A stretch of 29,183 bases of DNA from Bacteroidota bacterium (GTDB lineage Bacteria > Bacteroidota > Bacteroidia > Flavobacteriales > Weeksellaceae), in contig JAEWYW010000028.1 in the NCBI GenBank assembly GCA_023458535.1, forward strand, positions 1 to 29,183, given 5' to 3'. This document shows positions 5,960-14,361 of the stretch, in pieces; position 1 is the first letter of the stretch, and the number at the start of each line of letters is the position of its first letter. The position numbers and the translations under genes are program-made. The notes under the pieces were generated by a model. The model had not been told where the DNA came from and did not search any database. It saw nothing but the letters and a program-made list of their open reading frames with translations.

Positions 5960-6574
5960 TTATTTTTGAGAGACAATTTCTTTTCGGATTCGGCTGAGCG
6001 AGGTGTCGGTGATGCCTAAGAAAGAAGCGATATACTTTAAAGGAACATGCTGCAAAATTTGCGGTTTTTCTTTGAGCAGCTTGAGATAGCGTTGTGTGGC
6101 ACTTACCGTTATCATATCCAGCGAACGTTGTTTCAAGGTAAAAAGTTGATAGGTGAACCACAACCTTCCCCACTCGGCAAAACCCGGAATCGAACGGAAG
6201 ACTTCTTGAAAATCTTCGTATTTTATTTCCCACAACTCGCAATCAGTAACCGCCTGCAATGTTTCCTGAGATTCAATCTGTTGGAATAATGAACTGGGAA
6301 TGATCACAATATCGCCATCAATAAAGAATTCGGTGGTAATATCGTTGTTGTCGACATCATGCACAAATGCTCTGACAAGGCCTTTTTCAAGCAGATAATA
6401 CGATTCTAAAACTTCACCTTCTTTCAGTAGAATTTCATCTTTCGCCACCTTTTTATTGTGATGAAAAGAAGCTATCGTACGAACATCTTCCTCGCTTAAA
6501 AGAAAATGTTGGTAAATGTTTTTGAATAACTCAGTGCTCAAAACGTGGGTGATTAATGTTAAAATTTTTCGCAA
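5960..6574 (-). CDS. Crp/Fnr family transcriptional regulator
   Basis: A 204-residue regulator with an N-terminal cyclic-nucleotide-like beta-barrel (about residues 28-125), a long dimer helix (about 133-170) and a C-terminal helix-turn-helix (about 177-198, PLKYIASFLGITDTSLSRIR). The cAMP-contact residues of CRP are not evident, and the FNR cysteine cluster is absent (one Cys only), so the signal is unknown. The recognition helix keeps the Ser194-Arg195 pair seen in FNR, which recognises TTG half-sites. Four TTG-containing dyads lie nearby. The ATG at 6574 is only two bases from a TATTTTTG box, so the true start may be the TTG at 6541, giving 193 residues beginning M-S-T-E-L-F. I list the ATG form because the promoter is unproven. 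Confidence 0.87.
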   Translation of the reverse strand: MRKILTLITHVLSTELFKNIYQHFLLSEEDVRTIASFHHNKKVAKDEILLKEGEVLESYYLLEKGLVRAFVHDVDNNDITTEFFIDGDIVIIPSSLFQQIESQETLQAVTDCELWEIKYEDFQEVFRSIPGFAEWGRLWFTYQLFTLKQRSLDMITVSATQRYLKLLKEKPQILQHVPLKYIASFLGITDTSLSRIRKEIVSQK

Positions 6575-6576
6575 AA

Positions 6577-6584
6577 CAAAAATA
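6577..6584 (-). promoter_or_regulatory. -7 element TATTTTTG before the Crp/Fnr gene
   Basis: A perfect TAnnTTTG match read on the minus strand, located 2 bases before the annotated ATG. If used, the transcript would start inside the annotated N-terminus, which favours the TTG codon at 6541 as the start. Such 8-mers can arise by chance in AT-rich DNA. Confidence 0.4.
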
Positions 6585-6653
6585 GAAATTTAATCGAATT
6601 TATCTGTGTATTATTAAAAAAGTCTGCGAACGCTTGTCTATAAAGCTTTTTTG

Positions 6654-7859
6654 CTAAAATAAAGAGAGCTGAATGCCTCCCGTTGGAGGTTTTTCATCGC
6701 CCATAACGGTTTTTCCGCCAAATCGAAATGAGTTTCGACGCTCGTCTTCCACTACGGCATCAAAATCAAAATCGGGCGTGAAGTTTTTTTCGGTCTCAGC
6801 AACCATTCTGTGGAGCTTTTCGACTATTTTAAGTTTATCCGAATTTCCAATTTTCGATTTTTCAATACCTTTTTGGAGTATCGAAATGGTTTCGTCGTAA
6901 GTATCAAGAGGAACCGGAAAAGGATGTCCATCTTTACCGCCATGGGCAAACGAAAAACGGGCGGGATCTGAGAATCTTGATGGCGCACCGTGAATCACTT
7001 CACTTACCAATGCCAAACTTTGCATCGTGCGAGGACCGACCCCTTTTAGCAGTAATAAATCTTCAAAATTCTGAGGTTGGAGTTCGCGAGTTACGTAAAG
7101 CAAAGCGCCAAGCCGTGTGAGATCGACATCTTTCGCGGTAACTTCATGATGTTGTGGCAAAATTAAGTTGGCAAAATCCTGCATAATCTTTTCCGAATTG
7201 GTATGCGAAATATCCAAAATACCGGTTCGGTTTGCTTGAGCTTCCGTGGCAGTAAGATTTAAAATTCGTCCTCGATTTACACCTTCAATGGCCGTATGCG
7301 GATCATCAACAAACGAAGTTAGATTTTCGGAGTGCCAATGGTATCTTCGTGCCGTTCCATCCACTTCATTCAATCCTTGCTGAACCACCGCCCAACCACC
7401 TTCATCACTCAAAATAAAATTATGTAAATACAACTGATAACCATCTTGTATGGCGGTATTATCCACTTTAGCAGTCAATTTACTGGCACGCACCAACGTA
7501 TTGGCATTGAGACCTGTTTTATCTGCTATCAAAAGAAGTTCATTGGGGGTTTCTTTAGAATATTTGCCTTTTCCACCACAAATGTAGATTCCCAAATCTT
7601 TGGCTATAGGATTGATGCTTCTTTTAAGTGCACCCATCACCGAAGTCGTTATTCCGGATGAATGCCAATCCATGCCCATTACCGCACCAAAACTTTGAAA
7701 CCAAAACGGATCCGACAAACGCCGTAACACCTCAGCTTTGCCGTAATCCTGTAAAATTACCTCAACAATGGAAAGTCCTAATGCAGACATGCGCTCGTAC
7801 AACCACGGCGGAACTTTGCCGTAGTGTAAAGGAAGTGTTGCCGAACCAGAGCGTTTCAT
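6654..7859 (-). CDS. DUF763 protein with C-terminal clamp-binding motif
   Basis: A 401-residue member of DUF763, a family of unknown function found in bacteria and archaea. The N-terminal SATLPLHYGKVPPWLYERM is the family hallmark. Residues 268-291 (LLLLKGVGPRTMQSL...) look like a helix-hairpin-helix DNA-binding element. After residue about 362 the chain is charged and glycine/proline-rich, probably disordered, and ends in QLSLF (397-401). This is the consensus motif by which polymerases and repair proteins dock on the bacterial beta sliding clamp. DNA replication or repair is therefore the best guess. The start at 7859 fits the family and lies downstream of a TAAATTTG element. The gene is divergent from icd. 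Confidence 0.85.
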   Translation of the reverse strand: MKRSGSATLPLHYGKVPPWLYERMSALGLSIVEVILQDYGKAEVLRRLSDPFWFQSFGAVMGMDWHSSGITTSVMGALKRSINPIAKDLGIYICGGKGKYSKETPNELLLIADKTGLNANTLVRASKLTAKVDNTAIQDGYQLYLHNFILSDEGGWAVVQQGLNEVDGTARRYHWHSENLTSFVDDPHTAIEGVNRGRILNLTATEAQANRTGILDISHTNSEKIMQDFANLILPQHHEVTAKDVDLTRLGALLYVTRELQPQNFEDLLLLKGVGPRTMQSLALVSEVIHGAPSRFSDPARFSFAHGGKDGHPFPVPLDTYDETISILQKGIEKSKIGNSDKLKIVEKLHRMVAETEKNFTPDFDFDAVVEDERRNSFRFGGKTVMGDEKPPTGGIQLSLF

Positions 7860-7912
7860 AGGATTAAAAAACGGTTTACTGAGAAATAAATTATTTAAAT
7901 AATGATAAGATA

Positions 7913-7920
7913 CAAATTTA
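7913..7920 (-). promoter_or_regulatory. -7 element for the DUF763 gene
   Basis: TAAATTTG on the minus strand matches the Bacteroidota -7 consensus TAnnTTTG and lies 53 bases before the DUF763 start. No convincing -33 TTTG at normal spacing was seen. The rest of the 222-bp divergent region (7860-8081) is AT-rich without other clear signals. Confidence 0.45.
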
Positions 7921-8035
7921 ATGAACTCTCAACCGTTACACCTTATTAAAATAAATTTTAAAGAAAATTAACCTTAAAATCAAAATCCATTTAAAAATCA
8001 TCATTCCTATTTCTATGAAATCACTTAAGAATGTT

Positions 8036-8043
8036 TATTTTTG
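8036..8043 (+). promoter_or_regulatory. -7 element for icd
   Basis: TATTTTTG matches TAnnTTTG and lies 38 bases before the icd ATG. No -33 TTTG is apparent upstream, so the promoter may depend mainly on the -7 element or an activator. Confidence 0.5.
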
Positions 8044-8081
8044 TAGATAAGTATAGAATATAAAATAAAAAGAACTATATA

Positions 8082-10298
8082 ATGTCTCAAGCAAAAATTC
8101 ATTACACACTTACGGACGAAGCGCCAATGCTGGCCACACACTCATTTTTACCTATCGTAAAAGGTTTTACAAAAACAGCTGATATTACCATCGAGGTTCC
8201 AGACATTTCTCTTGCAGGACGAATCTTGGCGAATTTCCCAGAATATTTAAAGGAAGATCAGCGAATTCCAGATGCGTTAAGCGAATTGGGACAGTTGGCG
8301 ACAACTCCAGAGGCAAATATTATTAAACTTCCTAATATCTCGGCTTCTGTACCTCAGTTGGATGAGGCGATTGCCGAACTTCAGTCTAAAGGATTTGCAG
8401 TTCCAAATTATCCTGCAGAACCTAAAAATGATGATGAGAAAGCGATTAAAGCAAAATATGCTAAAGTTTTAGGTAGTGCTGTGAACCCAGTTTTAAGAGA
8501 AGGAAATTCCGACAGACGTGCTCCAAAAGCAGTGAAGAATTACGCTAAAGCCAACCCTCACAAAATGGGTGCTTGGGCATCTGACAGCAAAACAGATGTT
8601 GCCAACATGGATAACGGAGATTTCTACGGTACCGAGACATCGACAACAGTTGAAAATCCTACCGAGTTTAAAATTGTTTTCTACGGAAATGATGGTTCAA
8701 CAAAAGAATTAAAAGGACTTTCTCCATTGAAAGCGGGTGAGGTAATTGATTCTTCAGTAATGAATTTAAGTGCATTAAAAGCATTTGTACAGAACGCAAT
8801 TCAGGAAGCGAAAGATAAAAATGTATTGCTTTCTGCTCACCTGAAAGCCACGATGATGAAGGTTTCCGATCCTATTATTTTTGGTGCGATTGTAGAAACG
8901 TTCTTCAAAGATGTTTTTGCAAAATACGGTGATCTATTTAAGTCATTAGATATCAATCCAAACAATGGTTTAGCTGATTTATATGAGAAAATAAAAGGTC
9001 AACCTCAAGAAGCTGAAATTAAATCAGCTATTGATGAAGCCTTAACTAACGGACCTCGTGTAGCTATGGTGAATTCTGATAAAGGCATTACCAATTTCCA
9101 CGTTCCATCGGATATTATCGTAGATGCTTCTATGGCGGCCTTGGTTCGAAATGGAGGTAAAATGTGGAATAAGGACGGTGCTGAGGAAGATACGATTGCC
9201 ATCATTCCAGACCGTTCGTATGCTGGTTTTTATCAAGCCGTAGTTGATGATATGAAAGCCAATGGTGCTCTTGATCCCACAACGATGGGCTCTGTACCAA
9301 ATGTAGGATTAATGGCTCAAAAAGCAGAAGAATACGGTTCTCACGACAAAACCTTCCAGGCAACTGAAGACGGAACGATAAAAGTAGAAGATGCCAACGG
9401 AAATGTTCTTTTGGAGCAAGAAGTGGAGAAGAACGACATCTTCAGAATGTGTCAAACCAAAGATGCACCAATTCAGGATTGGGTGAAATTGGCTGTTAAC
9501 AGAGCAAGATTGTCGGATACGCCTGCCATTTTCTGGTTGGATAAAGGAAGAGCGCACGACAGAGAAATCATCAAAAAAGTTGAAAAATATCTAAAAGATT
9601 ACGATACAGCAGGTCTTGACATCCGAATTATGGATGTGAAAGATGCCATGACTGAAACGTTGAAAAGAGCAAGAGAAGGAAAAGATACGATTTCAGTTTC
9701 TGGAAACGTGTTGAGAGATTATTTAACCGATCTTTTCCCAATTTTAGAACTGGGAACTTCGGCGAAAATGCTTTCTATCGTTCCATTGATGAACGGCGGT
9801 GGTTTATTCGAAACGGGAGCTGGCGGTTCGGCACCAAAACACGTGGAACAATTTGTTGAAGAGGGTTATTTGAGATGGGATTCTCTAGGTGAATTCTTAG
9901 CTCTTCAAGCTTCTCTAGAACATCTTGCGCAAACTCAAGACAACGAAAAAGCACAAATTTTGGCTGATGCTTTAGATGAAGCGAATGCAAAATTCTTAGC
10001 AACCGATAAATCGCCTGGTAGAAAACTCGGAACCATCGACAACAGAGGTTCCCACTTCTATTTAGCAATGTATTGGGCGGAAGCTTTAGCAGCACAGACA
10101 AAAGATGCGGATTTGGCTGCAAAATTTGCACCTATTGCCAAAGCCATGCAGGAAAACGAAGCTAAAATAAATGAGGAGCTTATCGGAGCTCAAGGAAAAC
10201 CTCAGGACATTGGCGGTTACTACAAGCAGGACGAAACGAAAACCTACGCTGCAATGCGACCTTCAGCTACGCTGAATAGTATTGTTGATGGTATTTAA
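8082..10298 (+). CDS. icd: Monomeric NADP-dependent isocitrate dehydrogenase
   Basis: A 738-residue enzyme of the monomeric isocitrate dehydrogenase family (EC 1.1.1.42), the usual length for this type. It oxidatively decarboxylates isocitrate to 2-oxoglutarate in the cytosolic TCA cycle, making NADPH. The substrate-binding segment LGSAVNPVLREGNSDRRAP is intact and keeps the numbering of the Azotobacter enzyme (Ser132, Asn135, Arg139, Arg145). Lys255 (in HLKATMMK), the metal-site Asp348 (IIVDASMAAL) and the RWDSLGE segment are also present. It is a single-gene unit with its own TATTTTTG promoter element and a bidirectional terminator downstream. Confidence 0.97.
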   Translation: MSQAKIHYTLTDEAPMLATHSFLPIVKGFTKTADITIEVPDISLAGRILANFPEYLKEDQRIPDALSELGQLATTPEANIIKLPNISASVPQLDEAIAELQSKGFAVPNYPAEPKNDDEKAIKAKYAKVLGSAVNPVLREGNSDRRAPKAVKNYAKANPHKMGAWASDSKTDVANMDNGDFYGTETSTTVENPTEFKIVFYGNDGSTKELKGLSPLKAGEVIDSSVMNLSALKAFVQNAIQEAKDKNVLLSAHLKATMMKVSDPIIFGAIVETFFKDVFAKYGDLFKSLDINPNNGLADLYEKIKGQPQEAEIKSAIDEALTNGPRVAMVNSDKGITNFHVPSDIIVDASMAALVRNGGKMWNKDGAEEDTIAIIPDRSYAGFYQAVVDDMKANGALDPTTMGSVPNVGLMAQKAEEYGSHDKTFQATEDGTIKVEDANGNVLLEQEVEKNDIFRMCQTKDAPIQDWVKLAVNRARLSDTPAIFWLDKGRAHDREIIKKVEKYLKDYDTAGLDIRIMDVKDAMTETLKRAREGKDTISVSGNVLRDYLTDLFPILELGTSAKMLSIVPLMNGGGLFETGAGGSAPKHVEQFVEEGYLRWDSLGEFLALQASLEHLAQTQDNEKAQILADALDEANAKFLATDKSPGRKLGTIDNRGSHFYLAMYWAEALAAQTKDADLAAKFAPIAKAMQENEAKINEELIGAQGKPQDIGGYYKQDETKTYAAMRPSATLNSIVDGI

Positions 10299-10313
10299 GT
10301 TTTAAATCATAAT

Positions 10314-10345
10314 AAAAAAAAGTCCTACTTTTGCAGGGCTTTTTT
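10314..10345. terminator. Bidirectional terminator between icd and the DUF6157-like gene
   Basis: AGTCCT (10321-10326) pairs with AGGGCT (10335-10340; one T.G wobble), with an A-run before and a T-run after. It lies 15 bases past the icd stop and reaches the stop codon of the convergent gene, so it can serve both. Confidence 0.8.
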
Positions 10346-10760
10346 ATTTTTTAGAATTTCGCATGGCTTTCACTTTGGTGATTTCTTCATCGTTTAACAA
10401 TTTTAGATAGCGCTCAGAATCTGTTGAGAGCAATGTCATTTTTCCTTCGTTATCATAAAAAATTCCCCACCCATAACGCTTGGTTAGAGGTGAAGCACGA
10501 AAACAAGGCTGGCCTTTGGAGAAGAAATCCGCTCTCGCCGATTCACGTTCAGCATCGGAAGTAGCATTTCGTTCAGCAAAAACCTGAAACAAAACATCAT
10601 CAGAAGTTAACTGATTGGGATTGGATTTCAATAAATCATACTGAAGATTAGCAACAGTTAATTTTTCCTCCTTTCTTGGCGGAATTTCAGAAACCGAAAC
10701 GGGACAATCCTCTGCTGGTTCAATTAAAGTGTTGAAGTAATTGGTAGTATGGATTTTCAT
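10344..10760 (-). CDS. DUF6157-like small protein
   Basis: A 138-residue soluble protein. The opening MKIHTTNYFNTLIEPAEDCP followed by V-S-x-S-E-I-P-P resembles the DUF6157 family as I remember it; no function is known. The middle (DLLKSNPNQLTSDDVLFQVF) and the segment SKGQPCFRASPLTKRYGWGI are the most conserved-looking parts. I chose the ATG at 10760 and not the one at 10808, because the longer form would read through the terminator hairpin of the upstream peptidase gene (10778-10811) and its T-run. It is probably transcribed alone. Confidence 0.72.
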   Translation of the reverse strand: MKIHTTNYFNTLIEPAEDCPVSVSEIPPRKEEKLTVANLQYDLLKSNPNQLTSDDVLFQVFAERNATSDAERESARADFFSKGQPCFRASPLTKRYGWGIFYDNEGKMTLLSTDSERYLKLLNDEEITKVKAMRNSKK

Positions 10761-10777
10761 TTTTTGTTTAAAACTAC

Positions 10778-10811
10778 AAAAAAAACCGATGAAAACATTT
10801 GTAATCATCGG
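10778..10811 (-). terminator. Intrinsic terminator of the M4 peptidase gene
   Basis: On the minus strand CCGATGA (10811-10805) pairs with TCATCGG (10792-10786) and is followed by eight T (10785-10778). It lies 25 bases past the peptidase stop. Confidence 0.85.
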
Positions 10812-10836
10812 CTTAAATTATTAGAAAGATTGATTT

Positions 10837-12936
10837 CTATTTTACGATTAGCTTTTTGGTAGTAGTCTGTCCATCAGCACTAATTTTTAATAGATAGACT
10901 CCCGCTGAAGCACCAGAGATGTTTACTTTGTTATCTCCTTTCTGTAATTTCTCAGCCTGTTTTATCACTCTACCTGAGGCATCATAGATATCAAAACTGG
11001 CCTCTTTTTTAAGATCAGAAGTAATGGTAAAATGTCCGTTCGTTACTGGGTTTGGATAAACTTTTACACCTTGTAGTTCTGCTTTCACAGTTTCATCTAC
11101 TCCAAGTATCGCGCAGTTGCCGATCCCAACAGCACACCATGCGTTTTCTACCTGCTGCAATTCTTGAGAACCAGCACCATAGAGTGCTATTGCAGCTTGC
11201 TTAGATGCAGTATAAGCTGCTAAATAATTAGAATTGGTAGTAAGATAACCACCTGTCAAAGTTTTATAAGCAATTTTTTCAGCTTTTTGGATGGTAATTC
11301 CTTGAACGCTGTAATTTGTTCCGTTATCATTAGAACCAGAACCCCCTACAGAAAGTAAATAGTACCATTTATTAGCAACACCAGAATTGATATGTACACC
11401 TCCCTGATCATTACTTGAATTATATGGAGGTAGTGTAGAAGCCCAGTATTGACCATTGTATGTATCTGGTTGTTGACCACCTGCGTATGGAGACCCACTT
11501 TTTGGTGTCGCCATATTTCTCAAGTAATTTGTGCTTATGACGATGGTTTGAGGATTTGGCCCTGTGGTGGTGTAAGATCCTGGATTTACAAGTCCTTCAC
11601 CAATAGTCCAGTTTCCTTGCGCCGGATTAGCAAAAAACTCAATTGATGAACCTAATATATCAGCAAATGCTTCGTTGAGTGCTCCAGATTCCGCTTGATA
11701 AGCTAATCCCCCGGTTCCATTAGTACCTACAACAAGGTGAGAATATTCGTGTCCACCCACATCTACTCCTACAAAGGGATTAAATAATGGTGGTTGTCCA
11801 TTACCAAACGCCATAAAACGTGCTCCTCCAAGTGTTATTGCCGTTGCGTTTGTTCCACTAGGATTGGCAGCAGTACCAAAATTAAAGTTGTTATAATTTA
11901 CTATTGGGGTTCCCAAACCGTCAAAACTATTTCTATTTAATCTCGTAAAATAATAATCGTTAGAAGCACCAATTGACCAATGAACTTCCACAGCAGTTTT
12001 AGTTGCGCTACTTGTAAAGTTTGGAGTGGAGTTTGTATAATCTGTGTTGTATGTGTCCACAAGAACAGGTGGATTTACTGTGAAGTCACCTTTTGCCATA
12101 AATTTATATCCGTCAGTAGATGTAACAATTGTATTAACATCACTCATAATCATATTTGAAGCGTCAACTGTCCAAACTTTTTTAGCATTGTTTTTTAATC
12201 GATAGCTTCCATTATTAGAATCTACTGTAATGTTTTGATTTCCTTTATAATATGTAGCACTTACTGAAGGTGTGTCCACATGATGTATTAAGGAATAAGA
12301 ATTTGCGATCTTTTTTGTGGAATTATCAATGTAATATACTTTAGAAGTCAGGGGAGAAAAAGAGTACGCAGATACTTTAGTTGCACTGTACAATTTAAGT
12401 TCATTCTTCTCTGTTACAACTTTTGCAATTACATTTTCGCTGTCTGAAAGCTCAATATTACCAGTTAACCCTGAAATACTTGCCGAGATGATTGATTTTA
12501 AATTTTGAGCATCAACTGCATTACTGATATTCATATTGGGAACTTTTACAAATTCTCCATTAACAGAAAGTACTTTGTCGTCCTTCTCATGAATTACAAT
12601 TAAACCATCAGCTACTTTAATATTTTTGTAAAGATGTTGGTAGACTGTTTTTGTTATGCCCAATTCATCCGTCCATGTTTTTACCAATTCGAAAGAATCA
12701 TCACTTCCTCCTCCTAACCATTTTGAAAGATTATCTCTTACAAAACTGGAAGAAAATTGAGAACCGTTAAAGTCTGCACTAAAACTACCAAGTTTAGACT
12801 CCACTGAAATCCTTGGTAAATCGTTAACCGTATTCCGGATTTGATTTCCATTTTGCGCATGTACAAAATTTACTTGCGCACCTCCAACTACCAGAATAAA
12901 AGCCAATGCTTTAATAAGTGTAACTGTTTTCTTCAT
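10837..12936 (-). CDS. Secreted M4 (thermolysin-type) metallopeptidase with T9SS sorting domain
   Basis: A 699-residue secreted zinc protease. From the chosen ATG at 12936 the N-terminus is a signal peptide (K-K-T-V-T-L-I-K, hydrophobic core, cleavage near V-H-A-Q). A propeptide of FTP/PepSY type fills about residues 40-280. The catalytic domain carries HEYSH (396-400; zinc ligands and general base), NEAFAD (421-426; third ligand Glu422) and VHINS (514-518; transition-state His). The last 75 residues, starting VYPNPVTNG and ending KKLIVK, form a type A T9SS sorting domain, so the protein is exported across the outer membrane or attached to the surface. An upstream ATG at 12969 would add 11 residues and overlap the ECF-type element. 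It follows the sigma/membrane-protein pair on the same strand. Confidence 0.93.
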   Translation of the reverse strand: MKKTVTLIKALAFILVVGGAQVNFVHAQNGNQIRNTVNDLPRISVESKLGSFSADFNGSQFSSSFVRDNLSKWLGGGSDDSFELVKTWTDELGITKTVYQHLYKNIKVADGLIVIHEKDDKVLSVNGEFVKVPNMNISNAVDAQNLKSIISASISGLTGNIELSDSENVIAKVVTEKNELKLYSATKVSAYSFSPLTSKVYYIDNSTKKIANSYSLIHHVDTPSVSATYYKGNQNITVDSNNGSYRLKNNAKKVWTVDASNMIMSDVNTIVTSTDGYKFMAKGDFTVNPPVLVDTYNTDYTNSTPNFTSSATKTAVEVHWSIGASNDYYFTRLNRNSFDGLGTPIVNYNNFNFGTAANPSGTNATAITLGGARFMAFGNGQPPLFNPFVGVDVGGHEYSHLVVGTNGTGGLAYQAESGALNEAFADILGSSIEFFANPAQGNWTIGEGLVNPGSYTTTGPNPQTIVISTNYLRNMATPKSGSPYAGGQQPDTYNGQYWASTLPPYNSSNDQGGVHINSGVANKWYYLLSVGGSGSNDNGTNYSVQGITIQKAEKIAYKTLTGGYLTTNSNYLAAYTASKQAAIALYGAGSQELQQVENAWCAVGIGNCAILGVDETVKAELQGVKVYPNPVTNGHFTITSDLKKEASFDIYDASGRVIKQAEKLQKGDNKVNISGASAGVYLLKISADGQTTTKKLIVK

Positions 12937-12958
12937 ATTAAATATTGTTAATTTAAAA

Positions 12959-12987
12959 GTTAGTAGCATAACATGTGTGAATGTTAC
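12959..12987 (-). promoter_or_regulatory. Putative ECF-type promoter of the M4 peptidase gene
   Basis: On the minus strand GTAAC (12987-12983) is followed after 16 bp by CTACTAAC (12966-12959). The same two blocks, with 15 bp between, lie upstream of the ECF sigma gene (14389-14362), and the intervening bases are also similar. GTAAC resembles -35 elements read by ECF sigma factors. No TAnnTTTG lies in this 77-bp gap. Confidence 0.5.
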
Positions 12988-13013
12988 ATTTTATTATTTA
13001 AAAAGCTAAAAAA

Positions 13014-13838
13014 TTATTTTTTATTTAAAATTACTTCAATTGCGCGCATAAATTCATGATAATCGATCCAGTTTAATTTAATTCCTAAAACTAGAGAAAA
13101 ACCAAAGATAATTCCTAAACCACATCCGATAACAATTACAGAGCAACTCAAAAGTAAAAAGACATAAATGATGTTCCCCAATAAACCCATTTTGTTGATC
13201 AAGAAATTTTGAAATTGATATAATTTTGATGTCTTGACCACAGATGAAGGTTTTGCATCAATCCCGTTCAATTCATCCACCATATACACAATTTCATTAA
13301 TGTAGCGCCCATACATGAATTTAAACCAAACTTTAATAATTAGGAATAACATAAATAATGACATCCCAAACATGATTAAAAAAGCACTTAGGCTATACTT
13401 CATATCAAAATGAAAGCCTATAGGAATTAAGTAGGAAATAAAAAAAAATGGAATATAGGAAACATAATAGGATTTGTATATTTCTTTCATCACCAGCAGT
13501 TGGGTTTTAAGATTAAACAAATCATAATTGGTGTTGGCATCTTTTTTTGCAATAACATTATAAACTTTACGCAACCTAAAGAAAAAATACACCATGATAG
13601 AAAGTGAAACCACAAACAAGAAAATAGAAATAACCTCTAAATTATTATCCGAATCAACTTTTGTATCAGAAAACATCAATGGAAGACTCAACAAAGTGAG
13701 AATAAACTCTGCAAGCATGTTCAATCGCACCATTTCTAAAGGTGAATGTATCTTTCTCTGTTGGGCCAAAGAAATTTCGGGCATTTCATTGTTCTTGTCT
13801 TTAGCCCAAAGTTCCTTAAAATTATCTAGTTCCATCAT
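13014..13838 (-). CDS. Membrane protein, possible anti-sigma factor
   Basis: A 274-residue protein with a cytosolic N-terminus (about 35 residues, ELDNFKELWAKDKNNEMP) and several strongly hydrophobic segments (about 40-57, 68-88, 124-142, 150-170, 215-250). I recognise no family with certainty. Its ATG overlaps the sigma-factor stop codon (TAATG), so translation is probably coupled. This is the usual position for an anti-sigma factor. A short N-terminal cytosolic part ahead of membrane helices fits such a role, but the domain is not a recognisable zinc-type anti-sigma domain, so the assignment rests on context. Confidence 0.72.
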   Translation of the reverse strand: MMELDNFKELWAKDKNNEMPEISLAQQRKIHSPLEMVRLNMLAEFILTLLSLPLMFSDTKVDSDNNLEVISIFLFVVSLSIMVYFFFRLRKVYNVIAKKDANTNYDLFNLKTQLLVMKEIYKSYYVSYIPFFFISYLIPIGFHFDMKYSLSAFLIMFGMSLFMLFLIIKVWFKFMYGRYINEIVYMVDELNGIDAKPSSVVKTSKLYQFQNFLINKMGLLGNIIYVFLLLSCSVIVIGCGLGIIFGFSLVLGIKLNWIDYHEFMRAIEVILNKK

Positions 13839-14347
13839 TAGCCATTCGCAATTTGTAATTGTGTTATTATTTCTTTTAATTTTATTTTTGCCCTGTTGAG
13901 TTTCACACGAACATTTACTTCTGTAATTCCCATTTGATCGGCAATTTGCTTCCCTGAAAAATCTTCCAAATAATAAAAAATCAGTGCTTTATCAATCGCA
14001 TTAAGTTGCTGAATTGCTTCGTACATCAACTTTAAATTTTGTTCAGAAGCATCATTGTAAGCATCTGCAATAGGTTGAATTTTCTCCAAATTAGAATTCT
14101 CTACAAAACTTCTCTTTTTTGCGTTTTTCAAGAATACAATAGCGGTATTCAGTGCAATTTTATACAGCCAAGTTGAAAATTCTGACTTACCTTCAAATTT
14201 GTGATACGATTTCCAGGTTTGATAAATTATTTCTTGAAAAAGATCATCTTGATCTTCTTTATTATCCATATACATCTTAGAAATTTTGAAAATAACTCCT
14301 TTATGTTTTTCAATCTTTTTCAAAAAAATCTCTTCCGATGATGACAT
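13838..14347 (-). CDS. ECF-type RNA polymerase sigma factor
   Basis: A 169-residue sigma-70 family protein of the extracytoplasmic-function group, with only regions 2 and 4. Region 2 (about 20-88) contains DNKEDQDDLFQEIIYQTWKS and FSTWLYKIALNTAI; region 4 (about 110-165) ends in the helix-turn-helix FSGKQIADQMGITEVNVRVK. It directs RNA polymerase to a specific promoter class. The downstream gene overlaps it by one base and encodes a membrane protein that may restrain it. An element shared between its own upstream region and that of the M4 peptidase gene suggests autoregulation and control of that peptidase. Confidence 0.94.
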   Translation of the reverse strand: MSSSEEIFLKKIEKHKGVIFKISKMYMDNKEDQDDLFQEIIYQTWKSYHKFEGKSEFSTWLYKIALNTAIVFLKNAKKRSFVENSNLEKIQPIADAYNDASEQNLKLMYEAIQQLNAIDKALIFYYLEDFSGKQIADQMGITEVNVRVKLNRAKIKLKEIITQLQIANG

Positions 14348-14361
14348 TATAAAGATGTAAG

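Noticed and set aside
6634..6648. TTGTC half-site after the DUF763 gene as a fifth Crp/Fnr site
   Set aside because: The second arm (GrCAA) is absent and the spacing to the TATTTTTG box is 49 bp rather than 22.
10761..10808. N-terminal extension of the DUF6157-like gene to the ATG at 10808
   Set aside because: It would translate the hairpin and T-run of the upstream gene's terminator.
12969..12986. Dyad TAACAT-N6-ATGTTA upstream of the M4 peptidase as a stand-alone operator
   Set aside because: The matching region before the sigma gene keeps the GTAAC and CTACTAAC blocks but not the symmetry, so the dyad is probably incidental to the shared element.
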